Positions 1 through 5,584 of a stretch of DNA of 30,325 bases are shown here, piece after piece (position 1 is the first letter of the stretch; every line of letters begins with the position of its first letter). The notes beneath the pieces were generated by a model, which was not told where the DNA came from, did not search any database, and saw nothing but the letters and a program-made list of their open reading frames with translations. A program made the translations under genes and the position numbers. The stretch is from an uncultured Collinsella sp. (GTDB lineage Bacteria > Actinomycetota > Coriobacteriia > Coriobacteriales > Coriobacteriaceae): positions 1 to 30,325 of the forward strand of contig UQIK01000026.1 in NCBI GenBank assembly GCA_900541125.1. The letters run 5' to 3'.

Positions 1-128
1 GCGACATCGCGTCATTCGGCGGCACGCGTTCCGTGTCGATGCCGAAAACTGGGTGTAACTGGAGTGACGGGACGGCAGAACCGACGCCATCGAGTGGGAG
101 TAGGACGACAGGGTTCTGACCTGCGATT
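1..128. repeat. Noncoding direct repeat, copy A
   Basis: This stretch matches 4746-4885 in the same orientation. Shared blocks include a near-identical GCGAC-TCGCGTCATTC-GCGGCAC start, AAAACTGGGTG-AACTGGAGTGACG in the middle, CGAGTGGGAGTA, and CTGACCTGCGA near the end. No gene is visible in it. The two copies bracket the mef/msr pair and the remnants beside it, so they may be boundaries of an inserted segment or two copies of a dispersed element. The left end is cut by the window edge. Confidence 0.7.
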
Positions 129-213
129 TTGAGTGCCGCACTATGCCGCTGAGTTTCGTTTCGTACGAGAGTCATGACAAAGCCACCAGCGACGGAGATG
201 AGTAAAAGCGATT

Positions 214-252
214 AAAGAGCCTCCGTTCCCTGCGTTGGGACGGAGGCTCTTT
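214..252. terminator. Bidirectional rho-independent terminator after msr-like gene
   Basis: Arms AAAGAGCCTCCGT-TCCC and GGGACGGAGGCTCTTT form a stem of about 16 bp with one bulged base and a 6-nt loop. A-rich and T-rich flanks lie on both sides. It sits about 55 bases beyond the stop codon of the minus-strand ABC-F gene and should end that transcript. Confidence 0.8.
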
Positions 253-308
253 CTTTGCCGTTTTACTCCCTTGTCTCCGTTCGGGGATTATTTCTTGCTC
301 ATTTAGGG

Positions 309-1778
309 CTATTCGCGCTGAAAGATTTTGACTAGCTTGGTGTCCTTTATTTCGTAGACAATGTCTGCGACGTTCTCGACCAGCCTCTTATCGTGGGAGA
401 CGAACACTATCGTTCCGGCATAGGCGCTCATCATCTGCTCGAGGGCTTCGGCGCTCTTGATGTCCAGGTAATTTCCAGGCTCGTCCATGAGCAAGATGTT
501 GTATCTGCCCAGCAGCATCTTCGCGAGTAGCAGCTTGATGACTTCGCCTCCCGAGAGAACGCCAACGTCCTTTGTCAGGTCGCGCGGTCCGATTCCCATA
601 GAGGCGAGGATGCCTCGAATTTCGGTCATGCTGTACTCGCAACCATCCTGCATGAACGAGATCGCAGACTGACGGGCGTCGAACTTGTAGCCTGTTTGCT
701 CGAAGTAACCGATCTCTGCCTTGGGAGAGATGTTGATACCGTCGGCGCGTCGAGCGATTGCCTTCAGCAGGCTGGTCTTTCCTGTACCGTTGCCACCGGT
801 GATGGCCACTTTGGCACCGAGCGGTATCTCGAATTTCGCGTGGTCATAGAGCATGCAGTTGCCGAAGCTCAAGCTGAAATCGTCTGCCGAGATGGGAAAT
901 TTACTATGCAGTTCCAGGGCCTTGCTCTGGCGGAACCGCACGGCGCGAATGCTATCTGGGGCCTCAATCCCTTCGAGCGCTTCGAGGCGCTTCTCCATGT
1001 CCTTAGCCGCCTGGTACATCCTCTTCTGTTTGGTGCCGGTTGCTTTCTGATGCCCCAATCGACCTGCATACTCGTTGCTTTTTTTCGCAGCCTTCCGCTT
1101 GGCGTCGACCTGCCGTGCTTTTTTCCGTTGTTTTTCGATGGCGGCTTCGAGGCGATCGCGCTCGCGCATCGCCTCTTCGTATCGAGTCGCCTGAGCTTTG
1201 CGCTCTTCTTCTTTCTGTCGCAGATAGTCGGAGTAGTCACCCCAGAATTCGGAAATACCGCCGTCTTTGAGCTCCCAGATCTTGTCTACCACCTGGTCGA
1301 GAAAATGACGGTCATGGCTCACGATGAGCAGAGCCCCATCAAATGCCTTGAGTTGTCCGACGAGAAGGCGGATGCCGTCTTGGTCGAGGTGGCTCGTAGG
1401 CTCGTCGGCGAAGATCGCGCTTGCATGCTGGGAGAGTGCAGAGGCAATCTTGGCGCGTGTTTCCTCCCCGCCGCTCATCGTCTCCTGCGCCACTCCGGCG
1501 ACGTTGAGACGGGAGAGCATCTCACCACTGTCCTGAGCCGCATCAAGGTCGAGTTCATCGAGTTGGCCGATGAGGGCAATGCTGCCGAAGCGCCTGACGT
1601 CGGCGTCCGCAATGGTAAGATTGCCGCTCAGAATTTTAAGCAGGCTGGTTTTGCCTGCGCCATTGTCTCCCACCAAGCCGATGCGATCGTAGGAGTAGAT
1701 TTCCAACTCTTCGATATCCAGGATATCGCGGCCGGCATATTCCAAAAAGATGTCTTTAGCTTTGACTATGAGTTCCAT
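309..1778 (-). CDS. msr(D)-like: Msr(D)-like ABC-F ribosomal protection protein
   Basis: A 489-residue ABC-F protein with two ATP-binding domains and no membrane segment. The first Walker A is GDNGAGKTS (about residues 37-45) with signature MSGGEE; the second is GGNGTGKTS with signature LSGGE. A basic, charged linker (about 190-270) separates them, as in antibiotic-resistance ABC-F proteins that displace macrolides from the ribosome exit site. The start MELIVKAKDI and many blocks (ADEPTSHLD, WELKDG, DYLRQKEEERK, FRQSKALELH, IPLGAKVA, LLAKMLLGRYNIL) closely follow the Msr(D) family, and the length is nearly the same (about 487). The second Walker B region reads LLMDEPGNYLD, with G where S is usual. 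It follows the mef-like gene after 261 bases, the order known from mef-msr operons. The ribosome binding site is a modest AAGGCGG. The substrate range is inferred. Confidence 0.9.
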   Translation of the reverse strand: MELIVKAKDIFLEYAGRDILDIEELEIYSYDRIGLVGDNGAGKTSLLKILSGNLTIADADVRRFGSIALIGQLDELDLDAAQDSGEMLSRLNVAGVAQETMSGGEETRAKIASALSQHASAIFADEPTSHLDQDGIRLLVGQLKAFDGALLIVSHDRHFLDQVVDKIWELKDGGISEFWGDYSDYLRQKEEERKAQATRYEEAMRERDRLEAAIEKQRKKARQVDAKRKAAKKSNEYAGRLGHQKATGTKQKRMYQAAKDMEKRLEALEGIEAPDSIRAVRFRQSKALELHSKFPISADDFSLSFGNCMLYDHAKFEIPLGAKVAITGGNGTGKTSLLKAIARRADGINISPKAEIGYFEQTGYKFDARQSAISFMQDGCEYSMTEIRGILASMGIGPRDLTKDVGVLSGGEVIKLLLAKMLLGRYNILLMDEPGNYLDIKSAEALEQMMSAYAGTIVFVSHDKRLVENVADIVYEIKDTKLVKIFQRE

Positions 1779-1800
1779 AGGTTGAACCGCCTTTTGTGTA

Positions 1801-1908
1801 TTAGCCTTTTACTGGAAGCGCAGCCATGCCAAAAAAGATTGCTCACGTCGATTTTTCGCCTTTGCCCAATTGCCGGCGCGAGCGTTTTGACCTTGCGCAA
1901 GCCGGCAA
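1801..1908 (-). promoter_or_regulatory. mef-msr intergenic hairpin and mini-ORF
   Basis: The 261-base gap between the mef-like and msr-like genes holds a perfect 8-bp inverted repeat, TTGCCGGC at 1870-1877 and GCCGGCAA at 1901-1908. In transcript order it is followed by a run of six T, then an 8-codon ORF MAALPVKG at 1827-1801, ending 22 bases before the msr-like start. The mini-ORF has no clear Shine-Dalgarno. In streptococcal mef-msr operons a short leader peptide and terminator in this gap control msr(D); similar control here is inference. Confidence 0.35.
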
Positions 1909-2039
1909 ATCCGAAAATGATAGTTGGCGACGAATAAGGAGCGCGATGCGGAATGTCGGTGCAATACCTCGTCGTCGCAAGGGCTTGAAGGCTGACGCTT
2001 GAACCGATGGCTGCTGCCTCTTTTTTTCGAATACTTGGG

Positions 2040-3326
2040 CTATTGAATCTGCCCGGTATCTCTTTTCCCCGCGTTTCGGACGCTCGGAGCAAGCAGCATA
2101 GCCATCGCAAGCAGTACCATGGTCGCTCCAGAGCCGACGAACCATAACGGAGCTCCAAGCAGATCCGCAAAAACGGAGGGGGCTGCGAGGCCCATGGGCA
2201 TGGCCCACGCCATGATGGTTCCGTAGAGGCCGAAAACGCGGCCTAGGTACTCAGGAGGTATCTGCTCCTGCATAAGGGCAGTCTGGGTTCCCGCGTACAA
2301 CGGGGAGCATGCGCCCATAAGAAAGCTCACCGGCAGGAAAGCAGCGAACAATGACGGGCCGAGCGATCCGGATACGATTGCGGCAATGCCGAAGCCGGCA
2401 ATCGCGGCGACCATGGTGAACGACCTATTGCGGAACCCTCCCGTAACCGCCAAGATGCCGGACCCAGCCAGCATGCCTGCAGAAAAAAGGATTTCCACCA
2501 AAGCGGCATCCCCCGTGCTACCGCCAAAATGCCCCAAGGTCATTATTGGGAACAATGCCGCGAGCGGAGAGAACGCGAAAGCGAAGACGAACCCGCACCA
2601 AAGAAGGGCGAACAGCCCCCTGTACTCCCTAATCAGCTTGTAGCCGTCCGAAATCTCAGAGAAGAGCTCTCGAACCTTATTGGAAAAGGACAAGCTGCGG
2701 TCGGCTTCATCGAGGCCCCCTGCGTCTATCTGTGCGGCGAGGACGGCTAAAGAAGCGAAAAGCGCTCCCAGCACGTCGAGGGCAATCATAGCGGTAATGC
2801 CCGCCACGGGATAAATCACTGCTGCAAGCGCGGCGCCAAGAATGTATCCGCCGGACTGAATCGCCTGAGTCACCCCCGATAGGCGAACGAGATGCTCTGG
2901 CGGGGCGAGATGGGGCGTGAGAGATTGGGAGGCTGGCGTGTAGAACGAAGTACCAACTGCACGGAGAAACAGGGCGATGAGAATTAGCCATGCAGGTAAG
3001 CTGCCGGCCAACGAGGCAATCGCCAAGGCGGCACCCACCGCGGCAATGAAGAGGTCGGCGCCGATGAGGACACGTTTCAAAGGCAGTCTGTCGACAACGG
3101 CGCCCGCAAGGATTCCGAACAAAGCAATCGGCAGAAAGCCTGCCAGCGATGCTAAGGAGAGGAGAGAAGACGACCCTGTCGTGAGGGCGAGATGCCAAAT
3201 AAGACCCATTTGGAGAATCGAACTCGTCAATGTCGAAACGAGCTCCCCGCCCCATACGAAACAAATCTTAAATTGCCATGAATGGCACAGCGAAACAGAC
3301 CTGCGCCGAGAGGTTTCAAATATCAT
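2040..3326 (-). CDS. mef-like: Mef-like macrolide efflux MFS transporter
   Basis: About 428 residues from the chosen ATG, a 12-helix major facilitator protein of the Mef(A) type, expected in the cytoplasmic membrane and driven by proton exchange. Seen in order: FVWGGELVSTLTSSILQMGL at the start, GFLPIALFGILAGAVVDR, IGADLFIAAVGA, LFLRAVGTSFYTPA, ALDVLGALFASLAV, YRGLFALLW, and near the end YAGTQTALMQEQIPPEYLGR. Each lines up with the equivalent part of Mef(A). The frame stays open to a TTG at 3377, but ATG 3326 fits the family length better; neither has a strong ribosome binding site, which suits a gene controlled through its leader. The msr-like gene follows. The pair predicts resistance to 14- and 15-membered macrolides; the substrate is inferred. 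Confidence 0.85.
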   Translation of the reverse strand: MIFETSRRRSVSLCHSWQFKICFVWGGELVSTLTSSILQMGLIWHLALTTGSSSLLSLASLAGFLPIALFGILAGAVVDRLPLKRVLIGADLFIAAVGAALAIASLAGSLPAWLILIALFLRAVGTSFYTPASQSLTPHLAPPEHLVRLSGVTQAIQSGGYILGAALAAVIYPVAGITAMIALDVLGALFASLAVLAAQIDAGGLDEADRSLSFSNKVRELFSEISDGYKLIREYRGLFALLWCGFVFAFAFSPLAALFPIMTLGHFGGSTGDAALVEILFSAGMLAGSGILAVTGGFRNRSFTMVAAIAGFGIAAIVSGSLGPSLFAAFLPVSFLMGACSPLYAGTQTALMQEQIPPEYLGRVFGLYGTIMAWAMPMGLAAPSVFADLLGAPLWFVGSGATMVLLAMAMLLAPSVRNAGKRDTGQIQ

Positions 3327-3378
3327 GGTTATGTCCAATCGTGAAATGGCGTGCAGAAAAACAGCGCGACGCCACAAC

Positions 3379-3398
3379 AGCGCCGCTTTCTAGGCGCT
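3379..3398 (-). promoter_or_regulatory. Attenuator-like hairpin at end of leader ORF
   Basis: In the minus-strand transcript AGCGCC (last leader codons) and GGCGCT (eight bases later, past the TAG) are perfectly complementary. A ribosome stalled on the leader would cover the first arm. This is the usual layout of translation or transcription attenuation ahead of macrolide resistance genes. Only the repeat itself is seen. Confidence 0.45.
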
Positions 3399-3425
3399 CA
3401 TCCACGTGCGGAAAAGACCAACCAC
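3390..3425 (-). CDS. Putative regulatory leader peptide of mef-msr operon
   Basis: An 11-codon ORF, GTG start, reading MVGLFRTWMSA then TAG. A near-ideal ribosome binding site AAAGGAGG lies six bases upstream, far better than that of the mef-like gene behind it. It begins about 35 bases downstream of the predicted transcription start. It is in frame with the mef-like gene, separated by its own stop. Short well-translated peptides in this position (ErmCL, MefAL and MsrDL types) stall ribosomes when macrolide is bound. The peptide does not match a leader I can name. A plain decayed start of the mef-like ORF is the alternative. Confidence 0.6.
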   Translation of the reverse strand: MVGLFRTWMSA

Positions 3426-3465
3426 GACACCCCTCCTTTGTTAATTCGGTCTGGCAAACCATGTA

Positions 3466-3495
3466 ATATTAACGAGGCTTGAGTTTGCCTGTCAA
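3466..3495 (-). promoter_or_regulatory. Consensus promoter of mef-msr operon
   Basis: Minus strand: perfect -35 TTGACA (3495-3490), 18-base spacer, -10 TAATAT (3471-3466). It is the strongest sigma-70-type promoter I see in the window and points at the leader ORF. Confidence 0.8.
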
Positions 3496-3562
3496 GAATC
3501 GACCATCGGAAAGGGCAATCCTCTTCGATTCCTTTTGTATCTTTGGTTGCATAGGTGACCCG

Positions 3563-3675
3563 CCAGGGCTATTACGCGTGGAAGAGGCGCCTGCCGAGCT
3601 GGCCGATGAGGCGCTGAAGATGGCCCTGGTCAGGCGAAACGATCCCAAGGGATGCGTACATCATTCGGATAGTAA
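3563..3675 (+). pseudogene. IS3-family transposase remnant
   Basis: The plus-strand frame reads EAPAELADEALKMALVRR followed by GCVHHSD, the second-aspartate block (HHSDxGxQY) of IS3-family DDE transposases. The catalytic D is there, but the following GxQY residues and the whole rest of the gene are missing. Only about 35 residues are recognisable. Confidence 0.6.
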
Positions 3676-3911
3676 GAATGTTGCCAGCAGGTTTTGCGGC
3701 AACCGCAAAGGAGCCGTATCCTGCAGCTGGAATCACGTTGCAGCATCCTGACCCGCATTCCGATTGGCGGACGGCCCGCTTCGGCATCCTGACCAGCACA
3801 GCGATCGAGCCTTGTCATTCCTTGGATATGCCGGTTGCTCGGGGCGGTCCCGACGGAGGCCCTCGCCTCCCCGGTCCGTGACCCAAGAAGGGCAAGCATG
3901 CTGATCTGCAT
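3630..3911 (-). pseudogene. ORF behind orphan riboswitch; yjdF body lost
   Basis: An open frame of 93 residues starts MQIS, the same first four residues and the same AAAGGAGGAACC ribosome binding site as the intact yjdF gene at 22500. After MQIS all similarity stops (MLALLGSRTGEARAS...), and the frame runs into the antisense of the IS3 remnant. The YjdF body has been replaced or deleted, leaving the expression signals driving an unrelated reading frame. Whether a peptide is made is unknown. Confidence 0.5.
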
Positions 3912-3917
3912 GGCTGG

Positions 3918-4028
3918 TTCCTCCTTTATGTAGACGACCATGCAAAGAAGGGACAACCGAGGAGGCAGGTTACTGATGCGGGCTCCCGCACGCCCATGAC
4001 TACCCGACGGGCTGTTTTTCATCTCCGA
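3918..4028 (-). promoter_or_regulatory. yjdF-type (azaaromatic) riboswitch, orphan copy
   Basis: This segment closely matches the leader of the intact yjdF gene (22510-22622). Shared elements in transcript order are GATGAAAA, CCCGTCGGGTAGTC, GGGCGTGCG, CCGCATCAGTAACCTGCCTCC, GTTGTCCCTTCT and the ribosome binding site. A small stem differs between copies in a pairing-preserving way: GCGGG/CCCGC here, GCG/CGC there. The identity rests on its position before a yjdF gene in the other copy; I did not check it against the Rfam model. Confidence 0.6.
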
Positions 4029-4128
4029 TGCCCGCATTGCAGCATGAACGAATGTGCCTCGACATCTCTGCTGGCATGGTACGACTGGGATCGCACCTCG
4101 ACGCATCCTTGCGCATACTGCCTTCCAA

Positions 4129-4323
4129 GTTTCGAAACCGGGAAGGAAAGTGTATGTGAGCGACGATATCGGCGCCGATTCGACGCTCGAGAGGGAGATT
4201 GCGCCGATTCTATCCATCGGGGATGCATTCCCGAAGATTCTCATCACTCGCACGAGGCATGAGCCCCATACCCGGGAGGGCGTGCTCGTGCTGAATTTCG
4301 CGAGGTGGCTGCTTGGCGGGTAG
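4129..4323 (+). pseudogene. C-terminal remnant of DUF4143-type AAA ATPase
   Basis: The plus-strand frame ending at TAG 4321-4323 reads REIAPILSIGDAFPKILITR ... REGVLVLNFARWLLGG. This is the standard C-terminal tail of the AAA/DUF4143 ATPase family (consensus D-AYPK-LLTxD ... GIxxxNxxDWLLG). Everything upstream, including the Walker motifs, is missing. A second, shorter piece of the same tail lies next to the other yjdF leader at 22752-22824. Confidence 0.55.
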
Positions 4324-4745
4324 GGTTCTGAACGTCGCATTGGGATATCGCGCGACAGGGCACGCAGGGCTGTTTGTGCCCGCACGGGAAACGCCGTCGC
4401 CATGCGGGCGGCCTGTCGTGTCCGATTAGCCTTTTGCTAAACAGGCTTACGCCAACTCATGGGCAAGCCACCTGAGACTATTCACTTTGCTTATCGTTGA
4501 CAAAGACCTGTGGCCTGCGGTTTTGTGAACGGCTCGTAAGCCACCCGCGTCGACTCACTTACTGTTGAAGCTGGTGGTTTGCAGGCTCAAAGGCGGTTGA
4601 GTTTCAAAACGGGCGTTTTTCGGCGATATCGAGCCTCCAAAGGCGGCTCTCCGTGCCCCTTGGGACAAAAATAAAAACTCAATACTCTGAGTTTGAAAAT
4701 GGTTTTTGAAGTTGTCCCAGCTTTTGTCCCCGAAGCCGATGAAAC
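4324..4745. other. Intergenic, no gene; weak tandem duplication
   Basis: No convincing gene. Two degenerate direct repeats stand out, each starting G-AAGCCACC and continuing to a TGTTGA- or CGTTGACA-like block and a TGCGG/TGCAGG end (about 4462-4520 and 4534-4585). A GGGACAAAA/TTTTGTCCC inverted pair (about 4660-4730) lies to the right. A 71-residue minus-strand frame at 4555-4770 has no recognisable content. Confidence 0.3.
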
Positions 4746-4885
4746 GCGACGTCGCGTCATTCAGCGGCACTCACTTCGAGATGCCGCCGAAAACTGGGTG
4801 CAACTGGAGTGACGAGACGGCAAAACTATAACCACCGAGTGGGAGTAAACGATATTCGTTGATTTCAAGCCTCTGACCTGCGAAA
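4746..4885. repeat. Noncoding direct repeat, copy B
   Basis: Counterpart of 1-128, same orientation. It adds a GTTGATTTCAAG stretch before the CTGACCTGCGA block, and here the end of the repeat grows into a full terminator hairpin, which in copy A is cut to one arm. This suggests copy A is the damaged one. Confidence 0.7.
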
Positions 4886-4900
4886 ACAGGTCGGGGGCTT
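4867..4900 (+). terminator. Rho-independent terminator at end of repeat B
   Basis: AAGCCTCTGACCTG and CAGGTCGGGGGCTT pair over 14 positions (two G-U pairs) around a short CGAAAA loop, followed by CTTATTTTG. Confidence 0.65.
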
Positions 4901-4942
4901 CTTATTTTGCAACCTCTGTGCAACCTTTGCGGTTTCGCGCCC

Positions 4943-4971
4943 CGTGAACAGGGGACGTAGCACTGTTCACG
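4943..4971. repeat. Perfect 8-bp inverted repeat
   Basis: CGTGAACA (4943-4950) and TGTTCACG (4964-4971) with a 13-base spacer, between the terminator and the next remnant. It may be a protein-binding dyad; nothing nearby identifies a partner. Confidence 0.4.
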
Positions 4972-4993
4972 TCTGGGCCCATGTCGGCACCGA

Positions 4994-5040
4994 TCAATGC
5001 CCGCACTGCTTCTGCTTCAGCTTCCGCTGCTCGAAGCACG
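4994..5040 (-). pseudogene. Possible 3'-end remnant of a yjdF gene
   Basis: The minus-strand frame ends FEQRKLKQKQCGH and stop. The intact YjdF protein at 22081 ends YEQRKLKRKQKHRGH and stop. The DNA around the stop (ATCAATGCCCGC) is the same in both. Only about 13 codons are recognisable, so chance similarity is not excluded. Confidence 0.35.
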
Positions 5041-5554
5041 TCGCCCGGGGTTCCTCGCCAGAGGAGAACTGACCGTTCCTTGCGAAACCGCGAGACCAGC
5101 TATATCCGCTTGCTGCGGGCTTGCTTGAGCCAGTTCCTCTTGAAAGAGCCTATACCTCCGAAGAACTTGTTGTGCGCCTCACCGTTCTCCTTGGCCTCGC
5201 ACTTGACCAAGGCAAGTTCGATGGTGCAGAGGTAATCCGCCACTTGCTCGAGGCGGTAGTCGGTCATCGAGGTCTTGCGGCGTCGGACGACCCCTTTTGA
5301 GAGGACCTTGCCCACCGAGCCGTCTCGCCCACGGAACAGAAGGAGCGCATCCTCGCGACCTTCGGCGACCTGTGCTGCGAGATGGAGGGCTGCACCATCG
5401 CGCAGGGCCCTTTCCAAAGCGAAGTGTCGAGCCGAAGTGTTGAGCGTCGGCCCTGAATGTTCAATGGCCGTTGTTTTCTGCCCCTCAAGTGGTGAACTTC
5501 TCCTCGGGGCTGTTGATTCCCCCACGCGCCCCCTTCCGTTCTCTGTGTTCCCCT
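5041..5554. other. About 500 bases with no confident gene
   Basis: Several frames are open on both strands. The most protein-like are a plus-strand run (about 5158-5300) reading EELVVRLTVLLGLALDQGKF and then, after a stop, EQKERILATFGDLCCEMEG, and a minus-strand run reading MTDYRLEQVADYLCTIELAL. Neither has a ribosome binding site at a sensible start, and I recognise no family. It is probably decayed sequence. Confidence 0.3.
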
Positions 5555-5574
5555 TATACTCCTTGTACAAGGAG
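5555..5574 (+). promoter_or_regulatory. -10 box and palindromic operator before levR-like gene
   Basis: TATACT (5555-5560) is a good -10. It runs into the perfect 16-bp palindrome CTCCTTGTACAAGGAG (5559-5574), whose right half is the Shine-Dalgarno AAGGAGG of the regulator gene. A protein bound here would cover the -10 to about +8 region; in RNA the same bases could fold into a 6-bp stem hiding the Shine-Dalgarno. No clear -35 is seen. Confidence 0.55.
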
Positions 5575-5584
5575 GTAAGAAGTC

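Noticed and set aside
696..1937. 413-residue plus-strand open frame
   Set aside because: It is antisense to the ABC-F gene, which has full family motifs; the frame has no ribosome binding site or family content.
3327..3377. TTG start extending the mef-like protein by 17 residues
   Set aside because: No ribosome binding site, and the extension goes beyond the family N-terminus; the leader arrangement explains the region better.
4981..5570. Genes on either strand (84- and 156-residue frames)
   Set aside because: They overlap head-on, lack ribosome binding sites and match no family; fragments in several frames suggest decay.
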